Of a DNA stretch of 23,464 nucleotides, positions 16,638 to 23,309 are shown in pieces. The stretch's first letter is position 1, and the number at the start of each line of letters is the position of its first letter. The stretch covers positions 1 through 23,464 of the forward strand of contig JAVVUK010000015.1 of the NCBI GenBank assembly GCA_036653215.1, written 5' to 3'. Under the pieces are notes generated by a model. It made no database searches, had not been told where the DNA came from, and saw only the letters and a program-made list of their open reading frames with translations. Made by a program: the position numbers and the translations under genes. This stretch comes from JADFUS01 sp036653215. GTDB lineage: Bacteria > Bacteroidota > Bacteroidia > Bacteroidales > Rikenellaceae.

Positions 16638-17207
16638 ATGGCAACAACCGGAGATATCAAAAACGGATTATGTATTGAGATGAACGACAAGACTTTTATG
16701 GTCGTTGAATTTCAACACGTAAAACCGGGTAAAGGACCAGCATTTGTCCGTACAAAACTCAAAAATCTTGAAAATGGTCGTCTTGTAGATAAGACATTTT
16801 CAGCAGGAGAAAAGCTTGAATTTGTGCGTGTAGAACGTCGTCCATACCAATACCTATATGAAGATGATATGGGCTGTCACTTTATGCACGGAGAGACTTT
16901 TGAACAAATTTCTATAAACAAAGCCCTGATTGAAAATTCAGATCTTATGAAAGAAGGAGAAATTGTAGAGGTCATGTTCCACACCGATAAAGACGTTGTT
17001 CTTTCTGCCGAATTACCACAATATATAGAAGTAGAAATAACATATACAGAGCCTGGCATCAAGGGTGACACCGCATCTACAAACTCGCTCAAAGCAGCTG
17101 TAATAGAGACTGGCGCAACAGTTAAAGTGCCTCTATTTATCACAACTGGCGAACGTATTAGAATAGACTCACACACAAGAGAGTACTACGAGAGAATAAA
17201 AAGCTAA
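16638..17207 (+). CDS. efp: elongation factor P
   Basis: Relieves ribosome stalling at proline runs. The 189-residue protein has three beta-barrel domains, the usual length. The modified loop is PGKGPAF with Lys32 at the tip, the residue that is modified in other lysine-type EF-P; no modifying enzyme is encoded nearby, so the modification type is open. It begins 1 bp after the aspS stop, and its own stop overlaps the next ATG by one base (TAATG), so the genes are probably coupled. Confidence 0.98.
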   Translation: MATTGDIKNGLCIEMNDKTFMVVEFQHVKPGKGPAFVRTKLKNLENGRLVDKTFSAGEKLEFVRVERRPYQYLYEDDMGCHFMHGETFEQISINKALIENSDLMKEGEIVEVMFHTDKDVVLSAELPQYIEVEITYTEPGIKGDTASTNSLKAAVIETGATVKVPLFITTGERIRIDSHTREYYERIKS

Positions 17208-17803
17208 TGATAATACAATCAGCCGATTTTCTATGTAGCAGTCCACGTGTCGAGCAGTGTCCCGACACGCCAAGGGAAGAATTTGCCTTTATCGGACGCT
17301 CTAATGTAGGAAAATCATCTCTTATAAATATGCTAACAGGGCGCAAGAACCTTGCTAAAGTATCGAGCACACCGGGAAAGACACAGATGATAAACCACTT
17401 TGTCATCAACAACACGTGGGATCTTGTCGATCTTCCCGGCTATGGCTATGCCCGTATCACAAAGAACAAAAAAGAGCGTTTCTCAAAGCTCATAGATGGT
17501 TATGTGACAAAAAGAGAAAATCTACATCTTCTATTTGTGCTTATAGACTCACGTCATGAGCCTCAAAATATAGATCTTAACTTCTTCCGCTTTTTAGGAG
17601 AAGAGGGAATTCCTTTTTCAATCATATTCACTAAAACAGATAAGCTATCTGCTACTCAGCTATCAAAAAATTTAGAAATATATTCACAGCAACTACTTCC
17701 TGAATGGGAGGAACTACCCAAAATGTTTATTACCTCATCCGAAACAGGAGTTGGACACGATGAGGTTCTCGACTATATCGAAAATTGTTTAAAATCTAAA
17801 TAA
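17207..17803 (+). CDS. engB: ribosome biogenesis GTP-binding protein EngB/YsxC
   Basis: An essential GTPase in many bacteria, needed for assembly of the large ribosomal subunit. The 198-residue protein carries the GTPase motifs in order: G1 GRSNVGKSSLI (30-40), G2 Thr55 in SSTPGKTQMINHF, G3 DLPGYGYA (75-82), G4 TKTDK (142-146) and a G5-like TSSETGVG near the C-terminus. This is the full EngB/YihA set at usual length. It shares one base with efp and ends 8 bp before prs. Confidence 0.97.
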   Translation: MIIQSADFLCSSPRVEQCPDTPREEFAFIGRSNVGKSSLINMLTGRKNLAKVSSTPGKTQMINHFVINNTWDLVDLPGYGYARITKNKKERFSKLIDGYVTKRENLHLLFVLIDSRHEPQNIDLNFFRFLGEEGIPFSIIFTKTDKLSATQLSKNLEIYSQQLLPEWEELPKMFITSSETGVGHDEVLDYIENCLKSK

Positions 17804-17811
17804 AGAAGAAA

Positions 17812-18753
17812 ATGAATACTCACCGTATCAAATTTTTCGCAGGACGTGGATCACGTTATCTTGCCGAGCAGATTGCCAAATCATATGGAATAGGGTTGGG
17901 AGACTCTACGGTTTATGAATTTAGTGATGGCGAATTCCAACCTGCATATAACGAAAGCATTAGAGGATGCACCGTATTTATCATACAGTCTACGTTCCCT
18001 CCTACTGACAACCTATTTGAGCTTATGCTTATGGCTGATGCGGCACACCGTGCTTCAGCACACAGAGTTATAGCTGTAATGCCATACTTTGGATGGGCAC
18101 GTCAAGATCGTAAAGATAAGCCACGTGTATCTATCGGAGCAAAACTTGTCGCTAACCTACTATGTGCTTCAGGAGTAGATCGTGTCATGACTATGGACTT
18201 ACACGCCGACCAGATACAAGGGTTCTTCGATATGCCTGTCGATCATCTTTACGCTTCAGGGGTATTCGTTCCTTATCTTAAATCTTTAGGCATGGAGGAC
18301 ATCGTTGTTGCAGCACCAGATATGGGAGGTGCAAAACGTGCTAAAGCATATAGCAGCTATTTAAAATGCCCTATTGTCGTTGCTCACAAACAACGTACAA
18401 AGGCTAATGTAGTAGATGAGATGATGCTTATTGGTGATGTTGAAGACAAACACGTTATCATCTTAGATGACATGATAGACACTGCTGGCACTATCACGAA
18501 GGCTGCCGATATGCTTCTTGAAAAAGGAGCTAAGAGCGTCCGTGCTGCCGTTACACACGCTGTGCTTTCGGGTCCAGCATACGACAGGATAAACGCCTCT
18601 GCACTATGTGAAGTAATCATTACCGACACTATACCATTAAAAGAAGGCGAAGACATATCTAAATTCAAAGTGTTAAGTGTTGCCGAGCTTTTTGCTGATG
18701 TTATAGAAAGAGTTTATGAATATAAAGAGATAAGTTCTAAATTTATATTCTAA
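17812..18753 (+). CDS. prs: ribose-phosphate pyrophosphokinase (PRPP synthetase)
   Basis: Makes 5-phosphoribosyl diphosphate from ribose 5-phosphate and ATP for nucleotide, histidine and tryptophan synthesis. The 313-residue protein has the class I signatures: FGWARQDRKDKPRVSIGAKL (93-112), the divalent-metal DLHADQIQGFF (129-139), the flexible loop KxR region near 193-198, and the PRPP-binding ILDDMIDTAGTI (217-228). Length is normal and no key residue is missing. Last gene of the aspS run; the next transcript has its own promoter from 18762. Confidence 0.97.
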   Translation: MNTHRIKFFAGRGSRYLAEQIAKSYGIGLGDSTVYEFSDGEFQPAYNESIRGCTVFIIQSTFPPTDNLFELMLMADAAHRASAHRVIAVMPYFGWARQDRKDKPRVSIGAKLVANLLCASGVDRVMTMDLHADQIQGFFDMPVDHLYASGVFVPYLKSLGMEDIVVAAPDMGGAKRAKAYSSYLKCPIVVAHKQRTKANVVDEMMLIGDVEDKHVIILDDMIDTAGTITKAADMLLEKGAKSVRAAVTHAVLSGPAYDRINASALCEVIITDTIPLKEGEDISKFKVLSVAELFADVIERVYEYKEISSKFIF

Positions 18754-18761
18754 ATTTATTT

Positions 18762-18792
18762 TTTGTTATTATATAAAAAAGTCATATATTTG
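18762..18792 (+). promoter_or_regulatory. Bacteroides-type promoter for the three-gene secreted operon
   Basis: TTTG (18762-18765) and TATATTTG (18785-18792) are separated by 19 bp, a full match to the Bacteroides consensus. The predicted start is near 18799, giving a leader of about 100 nt that includes a hairpin. No terminator of prs lies between, so some readthrough from prs is possible. Confidence 0.7.
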
Positions 18793-18837
18793 GAGTAATT
18801 ACTAATGTTATAAAATAGATATTAATAATTATGTCGT

Positions 18838-18884
18838 TGCAAATCGTTATATTATGTGTTTTTACGCTAATGTAACGATTTGTG
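18838..18884 (+). promoter_or_regulatory. long hairpin in the leader of the secreted operon
   Basis: A perfect 10-bp inverted repeat (18840-18849 with 18873-18882) extends to 14 pairs through G-U pairs that exist only in plus-strand RNA, with a 19-nt inner loop. It ends 18 nt before the ATG at 18903 and has no T-run. This suggests an RNA element, not a terminator. I recognise no known riboswitch class. Confidence 0.5.
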
Positions 18885-18902
18885 ATTTATAAATAAAATA
18901 CC

Positions 18903-20231
18903 ATGAAGAAATCATTATTTTGTCTACTAACAATCTGTTCTTGTTTAATGCTAAAATCAGCATTTGGACAAGATGAAAATACAGGTTATGAAGTATATAA
19001 CAAATTTCAAAGAAGTGCTCTTTATACCATCATGTTAGAACAAGATAAGAAATCTCAAGTCAAATATGCGGATGATATAAAGGCTGTGTTCCTAACACTT
19101 GAAACCCCTGACAAGTTCGACGATCATGATCTTGAAGACCAGAAGATAATTAAGGTTGATGACGACAACAAAAGAGATAGTGTCATCGCCTCGTTCCTTA
19201 AAGAACATGAAGTTGCCAAAAAGTTGGTTGCTAAATGGTATAACCGTCATGTAGACGGAAGTTTTAACATGGAACTTGTCAAGCAAAGAGGCTTTTACAA
19301 CGCCGACGAGCTTGAGAAGATGAGAGCTGCCATGAGTGTGCGTGGCATAGCGTCACTTACCGACGCTGGAGAGGAACTTATAGGAAACACTTTTGTTTTA
19401 GTAAACGATATTCGTTATTTCGACAAGGAAAAAGCAGGAGGAATTGCTATGGCTATATTTTCCGGTTTGGCAAGCGTAGCAAATGCTTATGCCGCCACCA
19501 CAGACGATGAAGACCAAAAGACATATGCCAACATTGCAGCAAGCACTGCACAACTTGGAGCTTTGATGTCCGATATTTTAGCAAAAGGATTTAATGTGAA
19601 AATAACCTCTTACCTATATAAATTGGATTGGGATAAAGAGAGCGCTGCTAAGTTCTATGAGCAATTTTATACCGAAACACCTGACAGTTGTAAAACATAT
19701 GCTTTTGATAATAAACATGATATGTTTAGCCTTTCTTATATCGGACAACAATATATTAAGGCTATTGTACAATCGACAAAATTTTCTGCCAAGACCAATG
19801 AAGAGCTAATCCGCAAAACTCTTTATAAGGCTATTGATAAGTCTATTGTTGAACTACAACGTCAACACGAGATTTTTAGATCTAAAACCCCTGTTGAAAG
19901 CGTAAATAAAAAGATCATCACTGCGGCAATAGGTGTTAAGGAAGGTATAGATCCAAAGTTGAAATATTACGTTTATGAGAGGCTCTTGAACCCAAAAACG
20001 GGAGAGATAAAATATAGACAAGTATGTGTCACAAAACCTGTTAAGGAGATGATTTGGGATAATACATATATGGCAGCGAACGATAAAGATCATGGCAACA
20101 TCACAATCAACGCTACCCAATTTAAAATCATAGGTAATGGTTCTCCACAAGTGGGTATGTTAATCCACGAAGGGCCAATCAACAACACAGAAGTGAGAAG
20201 TGTCGTTGCAGCAAACAAAGAAGCACAATAA
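18903..20231 (+). CDS. secreted protein of unknown function, first gene of a three-gene operon
   Basis: A 442-residue protein with a signal peptide (about residues 1-22, ending SAFG before QDEN), so exported. I do not recognise a domain. The mature part is charged, with one moderately hydrophobic Ala-rich stretch at about 178-198 (GGIAMAIFSGLASVANAYA). A conserved-looking block is LIGNTFVLVNDIRYFDKE at about 159-176, and the C-terminal quarter reads like a beta-rich domain (YVYERLLNPKTGEIKYRQV, VGMLIHEGP). Two more secreted proteins follow at 25 and 21 bp, so the three probably act together in the envelope. Codon use resembles the neighbouring chromosomal genes, and I see no sign of recent transfer. 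Confidence 0.8.
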   Translation: MKKSLFCLLTICSCLMLKSAFGQDENTGYEVYNKFQRSALYTIMLEQDKKSQVKYADDIKAVFLTLETPDKFDDHDLEDQKIIKVDDDNKRDSVIASFLKEHEVAKKLVAKWYNRHVDGSFNMELVKQRGFYNADELEKMRAAMSVRGIASLTDAGEELIGNTFVLVNDIRYFDKEKAGGIAMAIFSGLASVANAYAATTDDEDQKTYANIAASTAQLGALMSDILAKGFNVKITSYLYKLDWDKESAAKFYEQFYTETPDSCKTYAFDNKHDMFSLSYIGQQYIKAIVQSTKFSAKTNEELIRKTLYKAIDKSIVELQRQHEIFRSKTPVESVNKKIITAAIGVKEGIDPKLKYYVYERLLNPKTGEIKYRQVCVTKPVKEMIWDNTYMAANDKDHGNITINATQFKIIGNGSPQVGMLIHEGPINNTEVRSVVAANKEAQ

Positions 20232-20256
20232 AAAACAGTTTAAATTTTATAAAAAT

Positions 20257-20775
20257 ATGAAAAAGCTATTTATCATCCTGGCATTAGTATGCTTATGTTT
20301 TAACATGGATGCAAACGCAAAAAAGAGAAAGATACAAAAGGCAAACGCTCAAACTGAAGCATTTCGCTATGACATTGAGATTGAGAGTGTCGGAATACAA
20401 GGCACATACCTTGTCAAAGCATGGTCTTATTCTAAACGAAGCACTGTGGCAGCAGAACAAGCTATGAAAAACGCTGTGCACGGAGTTTTATATAAGGGAT
20501 TGGCTGGCAAGACTGGGGTATCAGGCAAGGCTCCTCTTCTAAACAGCCCTGCTGAAATTGAGGCTTTTAAGCAATATTCAGATGCTTTTTTCGGTGCTTC
20601 CGGCGAATATCGTAAATTTGCAGAGTTAGCAACTGACGGGCGTGTCGCTGCAGAAGACTTTATGAAAGTAGGTAGAGAATATAAAGTAGGCTTAGTTGTC
20701 TCTGTCAAGGTAGATGCTCTACGTAAAGACTTAGAAACAAGAGGCATCATCAAAGGTCTATCATCAGGATTTTAA
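20257..20775 (+). CDS. small secreted protein of unknown function
   Basis: A 172-residue protein starting at ATG 20257 (MKKLFIILALV); a longer reading from 20200 would overlap the previous gene and place 19 charged residues before the signal peptide, so it is rejected. The signal peptide ends near residue 21 (DANA) and is followed by a very basic stretch (KKRKIQK). The core has YDIEIESVGIQGTYLVKAWS, then an Ala-rich helix (STVAAEQAMKNAVHGVLYKG). This alternation resembles, in outline only, LPP20/FlgP-like outer-membrane proteins; that is a guess and no homology is shown. Second gene of the operon. Confidence 0.75.
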   Translation: MKKLFIILALVCLCFNMDANAKKRKIQKANAQTEAFRYDIEIESVGIQGTYLVKAWSYSKRSTVAAEQAMKNAVHGVLYKGLAGKTGVSGKAPLLNSPAEIEAFKQYSDAFFGASGEYRKFAELATDGRVAAEDFMKVGREYKVGLVVSVKVDALRKDLETRGIIKGLSSGF

Positions 20776-20796
20776 AAATTAAAAACTCACATAATA

Positions 20797-21732
20797 ATGA
20801 AAAAATTAATTCTTATAGCAATCGGAATACTATTTTCCATTGCCTCTTTCTCACAAGCAAAGAAGCCTACAATTATGGTCTTACCAAGTGACCAGTGGTG
20901 CATTCAAAACGGATTTTTCACCCAAAGTGCTGACGGAGAACAACACGCTGATTATAGAAAAGCCTTTCTAAAAAGTGCCGATCTAAAATTGGCAACTGCC
21001 AAAATCAATGAGATGATGGTAGACCGTGGTTTCCCTTTAGTTAGTGCCGAAGCATTAATAAAAAATATAAATTTCGAAAATGCAGAACGCTCACTCTCTT
21101 CATCTTCAGCAAGTGGAGCTGGTTTAGCAGAAAGTCCTAAAGATATGCTTTTAAGAGCAGCCAAGAGCGATATAGTCATGGAACTTGGATGGACTATCAA
21201 CAAGACAGGACCAAAACAATCGTTAACCTTCATCCTTGAAGGTCTTGACTCATACACCAATAAATCCATCGCTGGTGCTTCAGGAACAGGGACTCCATCG
21301 TTCTCTGCTGAGATACCTGTACTTTTGGAAGAGGGCATTTTGTCTCACTTAGACGACTTCAACGGAAGGTTACAAGCACACTTCGACGATATGTTCGCCA
21401 ATGGACGTGAAGTGGTACTTTCTGTACGTGTGTGGGAAGACTCTCCTGTGAACTTAGAATCTGAAATTTTAGGAGATGAGCTTTCTTTCTTAATTGAAGA
21501 TTGGATCTACAAAAATGCTGTTCAAGGACGATATGGTGCTGTCAATGTAAGTGCTACCAATATGTCTATTCAGCAAATCCGTATTCCTATGTTCGATGCC
21601 AACAACCGTGCTCTTGACACGAGAAATTGGGCTCGAGGACTTCAAAAATTTCTTCGTGACACATATAGTATAGATGCTAAATTAGAAACCATAGGTCTCG
21701 GCAAGGCTGTTATCACCTTAGGCAGCAAATAA
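20797..21732 (+). CDS. secreted protein, DUF6175-like
   Basis: A 311-residue protein with a signal peptide (residues 1-20, ending SFSQ). It begins KKPTIMVLPSDQWC, a start I associate, from memory, with the uncharacterised DUF6175 family of Bacteroidales; the opening strand also recalls CsgG/LpoB/FlgT-type periplasmic domains, which begin with a similar vLP stretch. A Ser/Ala/Gly-rich segment (about 103-112) breaks the first domain, followed by SDIVMELGWTI and a second block with VVLSVRVWEDSPVN, LSFLIEDWIYKNAVQGRYG and a C-terminal QQIRIPMFDANNRALDTRNW. No enzyme motif is evident. Last gene of the operon; the tRNA-Ser promoter follows within 35 bp. Confidence 0.8.
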   Translation: MKKLILIAIGILFSIASFSQAKKPTIMVLPSDQWCIQNGFFTQSADGEQHADYRKAFLKSADLKLATAKINEMMVDRGFPLVSAEALIKNINFENAERSLSSSSASGAGLAESPKDMLLRAAKSDIVMELGWTINKTGPKQSLTFILEGLDSYTNKSIAGASGTGTPSFSAEIPVLLEEGILSHLDDFNGRLQAHFDDMFANGREVVLSVRVWEDSPVNLESEILGDELSFLIEDWIYKNAVQGRYGAVNVSATNMSIQQIRIPMFDANNRALDTRNWARGLQKFLRDTYSIDAKLETIGLGKAVITLGSK

Positions 21733-21764
21733 TAGACTTTTTCTCATAAAAAAGAGTTATTCTT

Positions 21765-21795
21765 TTTGTTATTGCGAAAAAATGTTTTACTTTTG
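21765..21795 (+). promoter_or_regulatory. Bacteroides-type promoter of tRNA-Ser
   Basis: TTTG (21765-21768) and TACTTTTG (21788-21795), 19 bp apart, match the Bacteroides consensus, and the predicted start near 21802 leaves about 22 nt before the mature tRNA. No convincing terminator for the preceding operon was found in 21733-21764. Confidence 0.7.
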
Positions 21796-21824
21796 CAAAG
21801 CAATTGAGAAGACTAACTCTTAAT

Positions 21825-21913
21825 GGAGGGATGGGTGAGTGGCTGAAACCACCAGTTTGCTAAACTGACGTACTGGAAATCCGGTACCGGGGGTTCGAAT
21901 CCCCCTTCCTCCG
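21825..21913 (+). tRNA. tRNA-Ser (anticodon GCT)
   Basis: An 89-nt class II tRNA. The acceptor GGAGGGA pairs with TTCCTCC (one G-U), the anticodon loop TTGCTAA carries GCT at 21859-21861, a long variable arm (TACTGG with CCGGTA, about 21871-21886) is typical of serine tRNAs, and the T arm is GGGGG-TTCGAAT-CCCCC. The discriminator is G, as in tRNA-Ser, and CCA is not encoded. It reads AGC and AGU codons. The 3' end appears to be the integration site of the element to its right. Confidence 0.96.
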
Positions 21914-21970
21914 CAAACAACCTTGATTATCAAGTATTTATAACAATGGGACACGAAAGTGTACACGAAA

Positions 21971-22003
21971 ACGTCCAAAATCACAAGTTTTGGGCGTTTT
22001 TTT
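21971..22003 (+). terminator. terminator downstream of tRNA-Ser
   Basis: A 10-bp stem (21971-21980 with 21988-21997) with a 7-nt loop is followed by a run of seven T. One pair is U-G in plus-strand RNA and would be an A-C mismatch in the opposite direction, which supports termination of the tRNA transcript. If the att site is the tRNA end, this terminator is supplied by the element. Confidence 0.75.
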
Positions 22004-22032
22004 ATGCCCAAATATTACTTTTCGGGAACAAA

Positions 22033-22102
22033 GAAGCCCGACCTTATGCAAGCCGGGCTTCAACCACTGTACCCGGACGAACCGGGCTTCGCAACAATGG
22101 TT
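22033..22102 (-). repeat. two adjacent hairpins with competing arms after the spanin-like gene
   Basis: On the minus strand, an outer stem (22102-22094 with 22070-22062, one G-U) encloses CCCGG-ttcgt-CCGGG; it is followed by a second hairpin (22061-22054 with 22040-22033). The arm GAAGCCCGG occurs twice (22090-22082 and 22061-22053), and both copies can pair with the single CGGGCTTC at 22040-22033. The last stem is followed only by TTTG, so it is a poor classical terminator. It begins 19 bp after the stop at 22121. Confidence 0.6.
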
Positions 22103-22120
22103 CTGCAAATATAGGTGATT

Positions 22121-22729
22121 TTAGAAAATCTTTCGTATTCCCGAAAGAATTGTTTTTATCCAATTCAGAATCGGTACACGTTTCATGTACAACAAACCTA
22201 TCGCAACAATAAGTAAAATATAAAAGATATATCGCCAATGGTAAGGGTCGGGCGCGGGCGTTGATTCTTCCGTTCCGGACTGACTTGTATTTGAAAGTGT
22301 GGCTTGGTTCTTAGAATTATCACTTTCGTTGGATTCTTTACTTTCTCCTTTTTGCTCCTTTTCTGATTCAATCGTTGTTTGCTTGATTGATTTGATAGCT
22401 GCATCTTTAATATTGCCGACATTTGACAAGTTGATTTCACCAACATTATTTCCCTTGGGCTTATCTGCTTTGGGCTTTTTTTTGGGTGCTTCACTTGCCG
22501 TCTCTTTATCGTGATGACAATCGGATGGTGGGTAAAATTCAATTTCGGTGATTGTGACTTTGCCACTCTCTGTTTTGGTCGTATCAACAACCTTTTCCGT
22601 CTTTGAAGTCTGCTTTTCGGCTGATTCCGTGTTGGTTTGACTTGTACACGACATTTGTACACTCTTTCGTGTACTTGCACACGAAATCATAATAAAGCAA
22701 AAAATCAATGGTAATAATATCTTTTTCAT
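22121..22729 (-). CDS. candidate unimolecular spanin (lipoprotein with C-terminal membrane segment)
   Basis: A 202-residue protein starting at ATG 22729, 1 nt after the endolysin stop; a TTG start eight codons upstream would break the signal peptide. Residues 1-16 are a lipoprotein signal with the likely lipidated Cys17 in MISC. Residues 18-163 are hydrophilic, rich in Lys, Glu, Ser and Thr, with a conserved-looking ITEIEFYPP at 60-68. Residues 165-182 form one membrane helix, followed by a basic tail (about 183-202). An outer-membrane lipid anchor plus a C-terminal inner-membrane helix is the layout of phage T1 gp11, a u-spanin that fuses the two membranes in the last step of lysis. No acidic surface-export signal follows Cys17, so it should face the periplasm. 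Function is inferred from topology and from the endolysin neighbour. Confidence 0.75.
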   Translation of the reverse strand: MKKILLPLIFCFIMISCASTRKSVQMSCTSQTNTESAEKQTSKTEKVVDTTKTESGKVTITEIEFYPPSDCHHDKETASEAPKKKPKADKPKGNNVGEINLSNVGNIKDAAIKSIKQTTIESEKEQKGESKESNESDNSKNQATLSNTSQSGTEESTPAPDPYHWRYIFYILLIVAIGLLYMKRVPILNWIKTILSGIRKIF

Positions 22730-22730
22730 T

Positions 22731-23309
22731 TTATAGCTTTTTGATGGATTCAAGACGGTTCAACCAACCTTTCAAGAATCGCTTGTTTGTATATTTAAGC
22801 AATTCTTTTTCGGTGGCTTTACGCCCAATTTTTTGTTCATACTTTGCAATGTTGCTTTCGGTTATCTCATTGAGAAAATCGACACGTGCTTTGTAAATTG
22901 CGGCAAACAATTGGTTTGGGTCTGCAAAGTTGACGGCTGACAACGTTTTGTTGCCAACGATTCCATCAGCTTGCACCCCAAGGATTCTTTGTGGAATAAC
23001 AATACCATGCTTACCCGACCCCCAAACCCAATCAACAAGGATATTTGCAACCTTTTGATTTTGTATTTGGTCGGCTTTCCATCTATCCCAATAGTGAGGT
23101 TTCAAAATGCGGTTCTTGACATCATCGTTTGAAATCAATTTCAGGTCGTCCACATCAATGTCACCATCACCATCTTTATCATATCCACATTGCCGCCAAG
23201 TGGCAATCGTAACGCCTTTATTTGTTGCGCCCCCTGAATCGGCGAGGTCATTGACAAAACCGCCCTCCCATTGTAGGATGTAAGGCACTAAAATATCAAC
23301 TTTCGCCAT
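22731..23309 (-). CDS. phage endolysin, GH108-type N-acetylmuramidase
   Basis: Cleaves the glycan of peptidoglycan during lysis. The 192-residue protein has the GH108 catalytic region with Glu15 in QWEGGFVND and the following DSGGATNKGVTIATW, then a C-terminal peptidoglycan-binding region (ILVDWVWGSGKHGI, then VQADGIVGNKTLSAVN) as in the PG_binding_3 family. Residues 44-55 (DKDGDGDIDVDD) form a textbook EF-hand/dockerin-like calcium loop inserted after the catalytic helix. No signal peptide is present, so release would need a holin, which is not in the window. Start at ATG 23309 is supported by a strong Shine-Dalgarno sequence. Confidence 0.92.
   Translation of the reverse strand: MAKVDILVPYILQWEGGFVNDLADSGGATNKGVTIATWRQCGYDKDGDGDIDVDDLKLISNDDVKNRILKPHYWDRWKADQIQNQKVANILVDWVWGSGKHGIVIPQRILGVQADGIVGNKTLSAVNFADPNQLFAAIYKARVDFLNEITESNIAKYEQKIGRKATEKELLKYTNKRFLKGWLNRLESIKKL

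Noticed and set aside
20427..20753. A 108-codon minus-strand frame opposite the small secreted gene
   Set aside because: It lies fully antisense to a better-supported gene with signal peptide and operon context.
21733..21770. A terminator for the three-gene operon
   Set aside because: A T-rich stretch and A-run are present, but only short pairings with bulges can form, so I do not call it.
21946..22212. A plus-strand frame of 88 codons across the tRNA terminator and the hairpins
   Set aside because: It runs through a terminator and inverted repeats and over the end of the minus-strand gene; composition and start are not gene-like.
22198..22680. A 160-codon frame embedded within the spanin-like gene, which could have been an Rz1-type partner
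   Set aside because: It is a Lys/Arg/Pro-rich shadow with no lipobox, no membrane helix and no plausible start signal, so it does not resemble an embedded outer-membrane spanin.
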